64,000 nt of DNA from Polytrichum commune (GCA_950295325.1 OX485804.1:17050001-17114000), one strand, 5' to 3'. Positions 12,301-25,874 are shown, counted from the first letter of the stretch. The notes: a model not told the origin generated them from the sequence alone. Numbers and translations: made by a program.

Positions 12301-13301
12301 TTCCTTCGCAAAGTCGCTTCATCTCTTTATCGCCGCTAGACTTACGGGAAAATCTATTGACACGTACACTGTCTTCTTTCAAGTATCGTTAGTTTGACAT
12401 TGGATCGGAGTGATTTACAAGTAAATATCCTCGCCATATCTAATACGTTTTGGACAACGGTTGATGGTTTATGTTGTAAAAGAAGACTTTAAGGATCTGA
12501 TCATATTTAAAAGCGGGGATCGTCCTGCTGGAAAGTCAAATTTTTATGGTAGCACTTGATCTCCTAGTCTCTTTTCCTGTTATTTTGTGAAAGCACTTAC
12601 ACATTGCAGCTTTCAATCAAGTTCTGCACGTCCTTGAAGTCCAGTAACCCCAAACTCATCAGTGAGCTTCAGATAGAGCCTCATGTTTGCTGCTGCTCGT
12701 GACAGATCTGGTGTTTTATCAAATCTCAAACTCCTTTTATTCACTTCAGGTGATCTATAACACACACACACACACACACACACACATCTGTGGCTTGAAT
12801 TTGAGGGTTCTAACATACGGGGCTACAACAGATAATCAACACCCTGAAAACTGGTTCGAGAGATCGACGAGCTACAATGGATCCTCACAAACATGTGGAG
12901 AACTTGGTAATGTGCTTGAATCTTGAGCAAGGGAGTAGTGCAGGGCAACAGGAAGAGCAAGCATGTCATTCTGATGTCAAGGAAACCCATGGAAAGCAAG
13001 CTACCGGGCAATCGCTTCTTCCAGTCAGAGAGGAAAGTTGGCAGTTCAAATCAGTTGAGCACACCAAGTTAAGAGGAGAGTAATCTGGTTTGAGGAGAGT
13101 AATCTGGTGTGATGGAAATGAGGAAATCGCAGAGGATGGTCACAAGACAACAAGACAACATTTTATTCTTTGGACAATCAAGAATATGAGACGTGCATGG
13201 ACGCAGTTGATGAACACCATTGAACTGAGGTTCAAAAAACAGAGTTCCCGGATTCCCACAACTACCAACCACCAACGGGCCTACTTCCACTGAGATCGTT
13301 C
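9337..13301. other. stretch without a supported gene
   Basis: Frames here are short and no family motif was recognised. Mild exon-like signals occur on the plus strand near 12120-12238, where an open frame (IINDPGIGIVVLATFL, then DEVDAVH) stops at CAT|gtgagt, a good donor. Another lies near 12610, after cattgcag. A CA-dinucleotide run is at 12760-12786. On the minus strand, 12613-12745 reads RSLRFDKTPDLSRAAANMRL..TGLQGRAELD, which looks protein-like but is unassigned. These could be pieces of an eroded or poorly conserved gene. Confidence 0.25.
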
Positions 13302-13691
13302 TTGAGCTCAAGAAATTTATTGAGGCCGTTGAACTTGCAGGTTTATACCCCCATTTCTACTTGTTTGCGATGGATGACGGAAGAGTCTCCTCTTGAAGGA
13401 GACTTGAGTCAGCTACAAGAGCTACAAGTGTACGAAACTTCTGTGTCGGCGAAAGGCTTTGCTTGTGGTTGTGAGTTTGTTTCAGTAGCCAAGAAATTCC
13501 CACAAAAGTTTGGCTTGGGCATCACTGATGACAACATTTTAAGTGATGCGGATCAATTTGGGGAGTTATTTCACATGAGTAAGGAGAGAGTAGAGATATC
13601 AGTGGATTGTCTCGGAAAGGTCACTTGTGTAGCGAATGTTGCACAGAATTATCTGATCCGCCTCATCTCGATTTCTATTTACGGAGATTGA
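13302..13691 (+). CDS. unrecognised 129-codon ORF, possibly exon or decayed gene
   Basis: The frame is open for 129 codons and ends at TGA after ISIYGD. The section from GDLSQLQELQVYE through FGLGITDDNILSDADQFGEL to VANVAQNYLIRL has protein-like composition. A different frame just upstream, about 13228-13396, reads STEIVLELKKFIEAVELAGL then YPHFYLFAMDDGRVSS. That suggests one coding region broken by a frameshift, or two overlapping frames of a decayed element. No family was recognised and the start is arbitrary. Confidence 0.25.
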   Translation: MSSRNLLRPLNLQVYTPISTCLRWMTEESPLEGDLSQLQELQVYETSVSAKGFACGCEFVSVAKKFPQKFGLGITDDNILSDADQFGELFHMSKERVEISVDCLGKVTCVANVAQNYLIRLISISIYGD

Positions 13692-14560
13692 AAATTGGAT
13701 CAACTCATATGCACCTGAAAGAAGAATGTAAACAAGTATAGGTATGGGAGTTGCCAGTGTTTGGGGAGGTGTGGTTTTGTATATCAACATTTATCGTTGA
13801 AAAAAGTTTTCTACTCCCTCCACATTTTATCAGCTGTTTGAAAATTGCTTGTACAGTTACAAGTATCTATTGCCTCCAGAATGCGAGCTTCGTTAAAACT
13901 GCATAACAACCTACCATTGACGAAGGAGCTGAAGCCCTGAGTAGCTTGAAGGTACACAAGATACACCTCATCTTGCATTTAACTGGTTGGTAATTTACTA
14001 TTTTAAGACCCGCAGATGTCTATAGCCCACAACGACGTGATGACCACAGTATTGCACAAATTTACACCAGATAGCCTTCTGGGATTACATGAAGAAAACA
14101 TTTGTGAACCCCAGACACCCTACACCTGTAAGTGACAATCCAAGCATAATACAATAATGTGCGTACATCTGGCAGAAATCAAAAATGTTGTGGAATGGAA
14201 CAGTTGAGTACTGCTATCATAATTGTGATTCTGGCTTTTCAATAGCTATTATTGCATGACGTGACAAGTAATTTCAGTATAAATAACGTGGCTTTTTTGC
14301 TTAGAATTTTCAGACTGTCAAACTATATTACAGTTCCTCGTCGAACCAAGGTTGCAATTCTGGGGACCTTCCCATCTCAGAAGCTTCACAATTCTTGTGA
14401 TGATTGTAAAGGGCTCCTTCCCTGCTTAACTAAGGGCTACTTATCACCAACTTTCAGAGCACAGGCTATACTGATCCTCTCTACATATTCATTATTCATG
14501 TACAGATGCTGGCCAGCTAAGTAAGATAGGGGGTTTTCGGATTGACATTCCTTTGAGCCC
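13692..14560. other. 3' flank of the CPSF-A-like gene
   Basis: This region separates the stop of the minus-strand CPSF-A-like gene (14561) from the ORF at 13.3-13.7 kb and should hold that gene's 3' UTR. No other gene or repeat was recognised; the plus ORF at 14252-14524 has no family features. Confidence 0.3.
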
Positions 14561-17500
14561 CTAAGCAAGTGAGTTGTGTACTCTCTCAAGCAACTGCAAG
14601 ACATGGTCCACGGGAGTGCTTCTCTCCAAACAAGTCGAACTAGGGGTTGTCTGACCGAGGGTAATCACCCCATGCTGTTCACTCAAAACACTCTCTTGTT
14701 GAGTGCTCGTCAACTCCAAGAATTGGCATAGCATGTCACCATCCAGAACTTTACAGACTCCTGTCTGCAGTCCCACCCCCAATATGCATGGAGTATGTTT
14801 AGATATAATTCTCGTTAGCAATTGACAGAGCATTCCAACACACTAAAGTATGTCTCATTTGAATTCTGTAAGCAAAAGTTATGAAAAGTTGAAGTTTTAT
14901 TCAAGATTACTCAAAACCATCACAGAAGCCTGATGTTAAGGTGATGGATATTCTCAAATTTTATTTGCGCTTATTGTGCAAGATGTTAAGGTGTTGGTTT
15001 TGGGTGGGGTAATGGTTTTAGGATGCTCGAGCTTATGTTCAAAAGCTCATAAAGCACCCACAAATTTTGATAGTCAAAAAAATGTGGACAGAAAGCTTAG
15101 AGATGGTCAAGCAGCGGAAACAGATAACGCAGATATCTATTATCCAATAGACTCGAGTAGGACTGGAAATTGTGCACTTACAGGGCAACCTCTGCCACGA
15201 AAATCGTTATGACTGTTTCCCAAGAGTGGTGAGGTAAGGGGGTAGTGAGCAAGCCGTGTTTGCACAGCTTCCAGAAGATCATACTCCTCTCTGCACCCAC
15301 AGTGAAGGAGACACGGCAATATTAGATTCCTCCACTAGATAATGGTTGGAGACATTCCAGTTCTGAAGTTTACATGGTTCTTGTTGGCCATTGAAGTACT
15401 AGTATGTGTCTTATTTGAATTCTATACGCAAAAGTTGTAAGTGTTCGAAGTTTTATTGGTAGATGACCCAAAACCCTCATCCTGAGTATCACATGCTGAA
15501 AACTGCTCAGATAGGCATACTTAAAACTGACAAAGCGTAACACCAAGACTATGTACCACTGTCATACATTTGAAGCTGCCTAATGTATGACTGTGGTACA
15601 TAGTGTTGGATTTAAATTCATTGCTATATCTTGGCAACAAGTAGGCTATACACCTTGAACAACAATTAGAACAGATATTACATGAAAGAAAAGATTTCAA
15701 ACAGAATTTTTACCTTGTCACTTTGATGAAAATGAATACACTACCGAGAAGTGAGGTGGCAACCACAGATGAGTGGGTGGAATGAGAAACAGCATCGCTA
15801 CTACCACAGTTCTTCATACTATCTGGTGTGGGGCTTTCATAAGCAAAAGAGGCCTGCCAATTTCACAATTGAGATGTCAACATACAATAACCTAAAACAT
15901 AAAGAGGCAAAGATATCTGGTATGCACTACAATTGACATGCAACTTTCTAAGCAGGCATATGGATAGCACCAAACTTATATGGCAGACCATACTAATGTG
16001 CATATCAATAATTAAAGTAAATAAATAGCAGTAGACACTGAGCACTAAAACAAATGCTACAGGATACAGACGGATGGAGTAGAAGACAAACAGTGGCGCA
16101 ACAGCCGAGTCCATAGGAGACTTGAAATGCAAGTGTGAGGAAACTGGATAGCAGGCAATACTACATAGTGAACAGAGAGTTCTCAATACAGAAAGTTCCT
16201 ACTATTGCTGCAGAAGGAACACAAGAATCTAACCTTGTTGATTGTCTTCAATATTTCACCTACATGGTACCAGCAAGTCACAACCAGATTGCGCTCTGGA
16301 CTCACACTCTCTGCACACCCATCCAAACACATATATTGTGAGTAAATACACTAAATCGAAAAAACTGAATTTTTTATTCAAACAAATAACAGGGACATAG
16401 TCACAGGCTGTGAATATCTAGGTGGCAGACTAATATAGACATTGTCCAGAATAGTGAACAAAGGCATGTTGGAGGTAAAAAGCTCTCTGGATATAATCTT
16501 TAGGATCAGAAAGCCTTTAGGATCAGAAAGCTCTAAACAGTTCTCCGTAAATCTGATTTCCGTAAACAGAAAGATTGTTGTTACATTGTGAGTGAAAAAC
16601 AGAAGACGCCAGAACATCAGTAGGAACATATTGAGAAAACAAATAAGGTACCACACCTTCAGGAGTGATGGGGCATGACAGAGAGCAGAAGTTGCCCTCG
16701 CGATCTGTTACTAAAGCTGTGTCAAGATCCATGAGGACACAATCTGCCACAACCCTCCGCATTGGATCACAATACAGTTGTTCCAGCTGCTTTGTGACCT
16801 GTCCGCATAGAAACCATACACACAAAATTCAGAAATGCAACTGTCCAGGAACAGACTTAGAAATAGAAACATGGTGCTAGCACAGAGAATGTAAGACCAT
16901 GTTTTTATCTGTTTAAGAGCTCGGTGCTGATTCCTGAACAAACTAACTAAATCATTACCATCACATGGTACTCTAAACATGTATTGTCACCTACAGTTCC
17001 CCGCGCACCAAACGAACACTACAAAAATTATTCTGAATAACCCATGGCCCATCCACTCATGCAGTCAAATCTAGCAGTTACAAATACGTCCTGAACGCTA
17101 AGGAATTATCATTGCACAGATCAACATTTTGTCTAGCCAGCTCAATAATTTTCAAGCAGTCGCTGAAACGTCATCCATACATCAGGGCCTGAATATACCT
17201 CTTGATATGTGTAGAAGAGAACCCCATCACGGCAATCACCCACTGCAATCCTTGTCAGATGAACAGATATGGTGGTAATCATGAAGCGTGTTTTCACCAT
17301 AGAAAGTTTCCTTAGACGATGAGGTGATTCAGATGGAACCCCTAGACAAAACAGCTGTTTTGGCAGAAATGTTACTAGAAGAAATACCCTTAAGCTCTAC
17401 AAATTCAATACAGTAGTGATAAACTCTTGTAATCCATCTGCCACAACATCACATATCAAAAATAAAAACTATTAAGGTTACCTAATAACCTCCTATTTCC

Positions 17501-20500
17501 TTAATGAAAAGGAAACAAGTAAACAGGAAACAATTTGACCTAAATAAGCCTAAAAACTCGAGAGATACATGTTTAGGTGTCAGTTTATCACAGAAGGTTG
17601 ATCAACTCACGAAATTGCCAGCTGATGCAAGAACGTATTGACCTAAATAGGAGCTGACTGAAAGGACAACACCAGGTAGCAAAACATTGGTTCTAAGCCG
17701 CAATTGCCAAACTTCGCCATCCCTTATATCACTCTCATCCATTGAAACGGAAGAATCTGATCTCATCACCACATCTGCTGCTGATGAAGAGGAGCCTGGG
17801 TGGTTGGACGATGATTTAGCACTTGAGGAAGGAAGGTAAGATTGATTACTTGGCCCTCCATTCCTTGTCTCCAGCTGAAAGACCAGAATCCGTCCTTTTG
17901 CGCTGCAAACACAAAGCGTCATCAGTTAAGACCCCAATTATCTGTGAAGAGCAACCCACTGCACCTCGTACAGTAGAGGTAAAAGAAAATATTTTTAACT
18001 TCCTGAATGAAGCAACATAGTAGCATTCAGATCTTCATTATATATCTCCAGTGGTAGGTTCCCATCAGTTGAATGGCCAATACCCCAAACTCTCTAAATA
18101 TTTATTCACAGGACCACCAGCTAGGAAGTGGCAAAGATCTGGGGCTGAAGAAAGCCAGCAAGGACCTTAAATGTAGAACTACTTGTTAATTTATTTGGAG
18201 TACAGTTATTTTGTGTACATTTTGATAGTATGTTGCAAGCATTTCCTCCAGGGCCATGGTGTCCAAAAAATACAAAACAATGAGCATGCCCTCCAGGACA
18301 GTGCATTTCCCATCATGCTAAAGAATGCAACCATGAGACCGCTAATCCAAAACCATACGTGTCAAGTTGGCCTTAAAAAATAAACGATTTAATATACCAG
18401 AATAAACATATAGAACTGGATGAAAGGATTTAGACTGCACATTCAAGAAGGACAAGCCAATGTATCTACATTCATCACCAAGAAGGAACTTCTCTCCCAA
18501 GGTACCTCTCTGCTTCTCCAGTTGGCATGAGCAAGGACATTCCAGGTGCAGCGAGACTGGTACCAACAAGCAAAAGCTGTTCATTTCCATACTTCCATAG
18601 TGCAATAGAGCGAGCAATTTCTCCATTCTCAAGAGTGTGGCAAGAATGATGGGTGCCACTGAGTGGATCAACACAACAGATGTCAGAAATTGGGTTGCCA
18701 TCAGGACCATTGTCCGTCCGCATCACAAGAAGTGTCTTTGAATCTGAATGATAGAGCACCCGGCGTGGTGTTCGACCAAGTGCTAGCTTTTGCACATTTA
18801 GTCGCTTCAAATGCTCCATCTCCACCTACTTATCAGGAAAGGTGAACCTAATCAGCATCAGCAATGCCCACAAGTGATGTAACTGATTCATACAACCTAC
18901 AGCAGATGGAGCAATCTGCACCTAACCCAATCATGTCAACATTCATAAAGTGGTCCATATTCCTGGTAAATATCTCTATGATCAAAGGGTGCAGATGCCA
19001 AATGGAAAAAAGGAGGAAGGACATTGCAAAAGAAATGAAGACACTACCGATCCTATTACAAGAAAGTCTATTACCAGTTACAAGAAATTTGAGAGAAACC
19101 AACCAAGTGTATGCTGCAGTCCGCCACAAAAAGTATGCCATTAAGACAGTCGATTGAGCTGACAGGTGCTGCATGAGTACAAGATGGAAATGATATTGAG
19201 GTATACGCAATGCATTGGCTTTGCCTTGCTGTCTGTAGTAACCAAGGTCTGTCGCTGAGGACTACGACATCAGAACGTAATGAATCCTGTAGAGCAATCA
19301 AAGATATAGGAGATACACCTATTCTTCTTACGGCGGCCAAATGTAGTGAAACTGCTCTCAACCCCTCCCAGCCATCCTGGCCACTGATGGTGCCCAAACC
19401 AGTTTTATCTGCACTGGGGTGTGAAACACCTAAACCTAGGGTTTGTTTCTTCAACACTGTAGAAGGACCAGGATTCACAAATGTAGAAGTAGCAGGCCAC
19501 TCATACCGCAATAGCATTCCATTTCTTAGGCCAGCCAGAATATAAAGACCATCAAACTGTGCAAGTCTCACACTTTCAGGAACACAACCACTTAGTGATG
19601 TTCCAACATTGCTTACAAGAGAAATCGAACCAACAGCCAGAGGGGCAAAGTTCCTTCCAGGAACAATTGAGAGAAGCTCAACTGATGGTTTATGGGTCCC
19701 TACAACACATATCCTGCCCATTTCTACACCTGATGGATTTCGGCTTTTGATTTCAGTTCCATCTACCAGACCAACTATTGATGGCGGCAGAGGAGAAGAA
19801 GTCCAATTTTCATCATCAGGGATAGATATGCAAGAGAGCTCCGCCGCCAGTAAACAGTACTGTATGTTGACAAGTTCAAGAGCTCCTCTTGAGTCTTTCT
19901 GAGAACCCAACATAACAATGAGTCCTGGTTTTGACAGAGCCAGTATGATAGTCTTGTGTGCTACTGCTCCGAGGCTAACAAAATGTCCCTCCAGAGGTTT
20001 CCATGAAGAGCAAACAGGAAATGGTGAGTCTATGCCTGCAGGATGAGCCAACTTTGTTGGGGAACACAGAATGACTTCTTTGCTGCAAACTTGTACCACA
20101 TGATTGTCCTCAATGGTCCCACAGGCAAGAGTCGAAACCCATGGTTGAAATCCAACAGCTTCCGTTATATCCACAAAATTGATACCAACTCTTAGCACTC
20201 GAGTTTCCTGTACAAAAGACATCACAAAGAATGCGTGGTATGGGTCCTTCCGGGACATGCGCATTGTGTACGTTCCTGTGACACCCTGAGCCCCCAGAAT
20301 GTCACCACTTGCACGAACATCCAGAAGCTTTCAACAAATAAGGTCTAGATTTAAAATTGAGTTATTTGGCATTCATCAATATTAATCTGGATATCATTTA
20401 CTATTGTAGATTCCACCTGTATCAATGTACCAAGATGTTAAGGAGGGTGTCACCTGATACACAGGAGAGGTCGTGTGCAGTTTGTCAACACTGATTCCAT

Positions 20501-23500
20501 TCCTTATCACTCGTAAAGACCCCTCAGATTCAGCTCCACAACACGCAAACATCTGCTCTTGATTCTCTCCATAGTAATCAACCAATGTAAAGTCAATGAT
20601 TGGAGCCAAAACCTGAACAAAGCTCTTGCTATTCAATATGCCATTTTCAGTACACTGAAGGACCTGTCCATCACCCATCTCCACAAAAAGTGCAAGGAGG
20701 CCTCCCTTTGCCCACAAAATGACATTACACGGCGAGCACTTGTGTTGACGTTGCAATATTTCAATTTGTGGTAAACCATTAGGAGTTTGTAAATTCAGAT
20801 GTGCCAAGTGGATGTCCCCCGTATCCATGGCCAGGGCAAGTCTTGGTTGACCCACAGGATTGGGTTCCCAATTCCATGAAGTGATGCTTGGTAAAGTTGA
20901 AGGATCGTCATCTGATTCCAAAGCTTCTAGTCTTTCATCCATGGTTAGAGAAGTCAAACGCTCCTTACACTTTCCATCTCGACCTCTTAATACAAGTTCA
21001 AGTAAGGCAGATGCCGCCACACTGTTCAACCTTCCTTCTTCATCTATATTTTTTGAAAAAGTACACACTCCAGCTGGTGAAGGATTATTGGGTTGTCTCA
21101 AGTCAAAGAGCAAGAGTTCTCCTGCACGAGAAAGTAGCAGATAACCAGGAGCAGCTGGAACATCCAAAATACTTAGCCCAAGAGTTGACATCCAGGGCCG
21201 GACATTGGAAAGGTCACACCGAGCCTTAAGTTGGATAATTCGCTCTTTCGTATTGCACATGAGGATGTGAAGTTCATTGCAAGAAGCACCTTTCCTGAAT
21301 TTCAATAATTAGAATATCAAAGACCAGATGTAGTATATATAACAAGTCACATCCAAAGTTCCAATAAACCAAAATCACAGGATCTGCTGTTACAGCCTGA
21401 CATTCTGTCAAAAGTCACCCATATTTAAAATGGATACAAAGCATGACAAAGGGTTGACCCAGTGATCAACACTTGTGGAGAAGAATGAGATCAACTCCTA
21501 AAATTTCCTCCCAGCAATACAATAAATCCCTCAACAGCACCCACCACCATTGCCATCAATATCAACCACTATCTGTAAATTACTTGACAGATCTACAGGT
21601 ACTGTAGATTGCAATAGGTAATGCACTCCCAACCGGCAAGAGGTAATGCAAATTTGTGACGCACCAAGATCGTGGAAGAGTCAATCTGCTAGAGAAAAAT
21701 GCCCACAACCTGCCCTTGTAATCTTTATAGTGAAGGAAGAAGCGACTTACCTAAATACAAGAACTGCAAGAACCAAATGATTCTCTGATTTTCCTCGTGT
21801 AAACTGATCATCTGGCATGCCCACAAATGTCATACTCCAAATACTTCCCCGGCTGTACAAAAGTTGATTCTCTTCCATTCCACTTGTGCTTGCTTCAGAT
21901 GATCCCGTTGAACTTATCCGCTCTCTTGGATAGTTTATTCTCTGAGATACACATCACATGCCTTGAAATTCATGTCCAATCACCATAAACAAAACTGGAA
22001 CATACAGACAATTGAACAAGTTTTTAGTTGCTCTTCACTAAACCAAGTGAATGTTAGGAAAATAAATAAGTTAAAAGGGTGAGGAAGATTGCTAACCTTG
22101 TCAACAACATTACTTCCTGAAGATAAAGATGTGGGGAATACTGCAAGTCTGTCTTCAAATGCAGCCACTGCTACAGCAAGGCCCCTGCAGATTAAGTTAA
22201 ATTTAGAACACAAGCTTTACAGAACATGGAAATTTCAGGAACAATAATTAAAACACACATCACATTCTCCATGATCATAAGAAAGAAAACACAAAGGCTG
22301 GATATTTCACCCTAAACCATCGGCATATATATGCCACATCTCATGACCATATTTCTGTCTACATTAATTCATTACCTGGACTCAACAGCAAGTAGTCGAC
22401 CCAACTCTCCCCTCATATTTCCTGGATGTGCAATATTGATGTGTGAAACAGCCAAAAATCTGAACAATCAGGTCAATTCAGAAGAACATGTTAGAATATT
22501 TCTTCATCTTACCAATCCAATATGCCCTTGATTTGTACTTAAGGTCATCAAAGATTTGGATAGCCCGACATTATTTCTATTTTAATTATAGTGCTCTTCA
22601 ACACTAGTGCTCTTCCAGAGGCAAAAAGCTAGCAACAATCAAGTAATATCAGAAACAACTAACAGTACAGAATACAAATGCTGCGTACAGGCACTTAATA
22701 CCTATGATGTTCGATGCTGAAGGTCAGGAAAGAAAGTTTCCCAGAGTCAGATAAGAGAACCAGTAAATCCTTTCCATTTGCCTGCAGTTCACCAACCAAG
22801 AGAGCGTCTTGACAAGCAACTCAACTCTTAAGATAAACACAACTCACCAAGGATATTGAAAAATTGATACTATGTTCTACCATTGCTGTAATTAGGACCT
22901 GCATCCTTGAGACACACCAATAAGATCTTATAAAGTCTTGAAGATCCACTACATCTGATTTTCTTGGAGATATTCATGAACATCATTTTAATTTAGACAG
23001 ACTACCAGAAAGATATTCACAAACAACCTGCAGTTGTGGACTGCGATGCCTCTCATTCCATGGCAGCACTTGAAGATCTTTAATACTTCCAAACACCGGT
23101 TGCTCACATACTGACTGGACAATACCGTCCTCACTTATAACCACAAGCTCCAACGATGTTTCCTGGTCATGCAGTACACGTGAAATAATACTATCAGTAC
23201 ACAATTATCACTACATTCAGACCAACTCCCCATTGGCAGCCTCTTGAGAGTATTGCTTCTCGGGAGGACTTGAAACAGGCATCACTAAAGACATTTACAT
23301 ACATTAGACATGCACCATCAAATAACTGAGTGGGAAAATCAACAACCAATATATATGTAATTTTGCTGCATTAGGTATCAAGTATGGAAATGAAAGGATA
23401 GGCGACATTGTCAAGGTTGGCAACAAAGAAATGTAAAAACTAGTGGCTTTGAAGAATTGACTCTTAAGAGATAGGGTCAACACAGCTGAAAATGTGAGTA

Positions 23501-24421
23501 ACGCCACATTCCCAAAAAGTACAAAGAAACCAGATTCGCTTAGCAGGAAAACCTTTGATGTACATAGGAACCTTCACATGAAATGACTAATCTCAAATCT
23601 CATTCTGAACTTCATCAAATTGTCTCTATGTAACCTTTAGTTTATTTAGTGACTAAAACCCAATAAAAAAGACCACTTTTCTATATACATGACAAAACCT
23701 CACAGATGTTTTCAATCACACTCCTCAGAATATGAGAGATTGTAGAAACAATCAAACCAAATTGATTAAGAAAGGTAAGCATCTAACCTTTGCTTCATCT
23801 ACACACAGAGACCTTGACCTTTAGTTCAAGTTAATAAAAGGAAAACCAATGAGGACCTGGAGCCCAAGAGCATCCAACATTGAGTACTTGACCGCCAATT
23901 TCTAAAACCATATTTGAAAGGTCTCCTTCAACACAACATCTGGGAGCTCGAGGCCAGGAATAATTGCTCTTTGTGATGTCAATGCAGTGCCAAAGATCCA
24001 ACTCAATGTGAAACAAATAGAATTCACCCCTAGAAGGTGTTAAGAAATCGTAATAGGAAAAGAAAAGCAGTATCAGAAGAATTGACAGAGACAATTTCCT
24101 CCACATTGCCATACAAATTACATACTAGGTCAAAGCCTCATAGCACATATAGGTGCACATCTTTCAGAATTTATCAGCTATCTCCAAATGCCAATTCATT
24201 GTAGGAGGGAAATTATCTGTAAACATTAGTATGGAATCCCAAACGCAGTAGGAAAGTAAGTAATATACCTTGCCCAAGACAACGTCAGACGTGGAGGGGC
24301 AGCGAATGTGTCCATAGACAGCATGCAATACAACACTACTTTTCAGCACACACTTTGCCAAGTATCGAGTTCTGTTGGCCTGCTCATCTGGGTCATCGCC
24401 TCTGCCATCCTGCACTGCCAT
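14561..24421 (-). CDS. CPSF-A/DDB1-family scaffold protein (16 exons, 1397 aa)
   Basis: Exons in transcript order: 24421-24269, 23162-23028, 22781-22702, 22459-22376, 22184-22097, 21941-21751, 21294-20454, 20285-19104, 18825-18506, 17902-17611, 17354-17199, 16798-16657, 16310-16234, 15853-15714, 15290-15182, 14764-14561. All introns are GT..AG and phases agree throughout. The protein starts MAVQDGRGDD and ends LLERVHNSLA. It resembles the plant branch typified by Arabidopsis AT3G11960, a distant relative of DDB1, SF3B3 and CPSF160. These proteins are built of beta-propellers: an MMS1-N-type N-terminal half (SLELVVISEDGIVQSVCEQP, ACCGAESEGSLRVIRNGISV) and a CPSF-A C-terminal part (LTRIAVGDCRDGVLFYTYQE, LYCDPMRRVVADCVLMD, RGRGCP, LDGDMLCQFLEL). 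Length is close to the family's. The family acts in ubiquitin-ligase or RNA-processing complexes; the role of this branch is not established, so nuclear scaffolding is inference. Confidence 0.92.
14838..15485. repeat. direct repeat in the two introns flanking exon 15
   Basis: About 85 bp is shared between 14838-14930 and 15395-15485. Both read 'gtatgt.tc.tttgaattct', 'gcaaaagtt', 'gaagttttatt' and 'caaaacc'. The copies sit in the two introns on either side of the 109-nt exon 15182-15290 of the CPSF-A-like gene. Confidence 0.55.
15543..15609. repeat. 28-bp-arm hairpin in an intron
   Basis: Arms ccaagactatgtaccactgt+catacatt and aatgtatg+actgtggtacatagtgttgg pair with two or three mismatches around an 11-nt loop. 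The site lies in intron 15291-15713 of the CPSF-A-like gene. A short MITE remnant is the simplest reading. Confidence 0.6.
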
Positions 24422-25555
24422 GGCTTCTTGGTTGCTTGATGATCACCTTAAAACTCCTCACCCTCACCGTTGCAAGAACAATTCTTTGCTTTCAGTAGCT
24501 CATACTAGATCACATTAATCCTGGTGTTGGCCACAAATAAAAAAATTGTGACATTTTCACCAACAGAGAATGCGATTGCATGTTGGTCATCCAGAACCTG
24601 CTTTCTGATCATCCAAAAGCTTCCAACTCCACACTCCTGACGGCATCTGTACTTGAGCTCTCGAATGCTATAATTTTGGAATCGCCACACATATCTCCCT
24701 TTGATAGTATCTGCGACTTTCTCCTTCAGCCATGTGCTCAAAAGCAAGCTAACCAATTGGCCACTTGATAGCAAGTGCCCATCAGAGAAGGATCATCACC
24801 GATTGCTCTGATAATTACCTACACACTAATAGATGGACAAAAAATAGCAATCCTCGGGAATGGAGCTGTACTGAAATTTTTCAGAGAGCATCTCCGAAAC
24901 CCACATCTCCGAAACTCACATCCTGAATATTGTAATCATAGAACCAATTCGCCTTGCTAAGAGAGAGGTCAACTCAGTAATAGGATATTGACCTACAGAT
25001 GGCTACAAAATTCTTCGCTTTTCCCATTTGATTGTCAGATACTAAATTTTGCAGTAAGGATATGTTGCAAGGACACAATCAAAGACTACCGACATTTTGT
25101 CTTACACCAATTCGATTTCGTCAACCTGTACCTTCAATAAATTTAAACCAAGTCGGAACTCTAAAAATAACTTCTAATTTGCGAAGTGGTAATTTACGCT
25201 TACATTGCTTCTGATCGAAGAACCACTTGAAGCTTTAAAATGAATATAAAAAACTACCAACAAAGTTCACAGCCCTACGCCAGCTCTAAACACTGTTTTA
25301 TTCTTTCGGCTCAACGCTGCAACGAGGAGGAACAGCAAATTCAAAATTTAGCGTCCAACAAGCCACCGGAGCCTCAATTTACTCTCAAACAATCTCCACC
25401 ATTTGCGTCCAATTCCGCTGCTTCGAAATCTCCATCAAAAAACCCCCAAAGAACTCTCCAATTGAATCTCCAGCGATGGACGATGACGAAGGGAAGGTCT
25501 CAGCAAGAGGGAGCAACCCGAGACGAAAGATCACCAAACCCTAACCCTAATTGAA
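24422..25555 (-). promoter_or_regulatory. leader/promoter region of the CPSF-A-like gene
   Basis: No supported coding sequence lies between the predicted ATG (24419-24421) and the telo-box at 25.54 kb. ORFs on either strand (24505-24774 minus, 25240-25554 plus) lack family features. The pyrimidine-poor, A-rich plus strand gives a CT/T-rich sense strand, as in plant 5' leaders. A 5'-UTR intron is possible. Confidence 0.4.
25536..25550 (-). promoter_or_regulatory. telo-box (AAACCCTAA repeat)
   Basis: The plus strand reads aaaccctaaccctaa. The telo-box motif AAACCCTAA is common near transcription starts of plant housekeeping genes. Its place upstream of the minus-strand CPSF-A-like gene suggests a core-promoter or leader position. 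The link to this gene is inferred from proximity only. Confidence 0.45.
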
Positions 25556-25616
25556 GTTCCATGGCCATCCACATGGAAGACTTCATGAAGAGCGGCAGGC
25601 TGGGCTGCCTTCAAGT

Positions 25617-25685
25617 GCCTGCAAGGGATTGGAGGGAGGGAGGAAGGGAGGGAGGAAGGAATGGATGAATGGATGGATGGATGTG
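25617..25685. repeat. GGGA/GGAA and GGAT microsatellite
   Basis: A run of ggagggaggaagggagggag units passes into ggatggatggatg. The minus-strand ORF that crosses it (SSIPSSLPSSLPP) is a by-product of the repeat. Confidence 0.8.
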
Positions 25686-25874
25686 TTATTGGATGAAGTA
25701 GCCGGCCATTGGATGGAAATGTGCTGTGTACAAAACATAGAATCTTGCCATTATGAGGCTTGGCCCTAATGTTATCCATTCAGTCATTTTTGATGGAGTC
25801 AAATATTATTGGGCAAGATGAGGTAATGGAAAAGGATAGGGACAGTCCTTATTGTGGATGAAGAAAAATGGATG

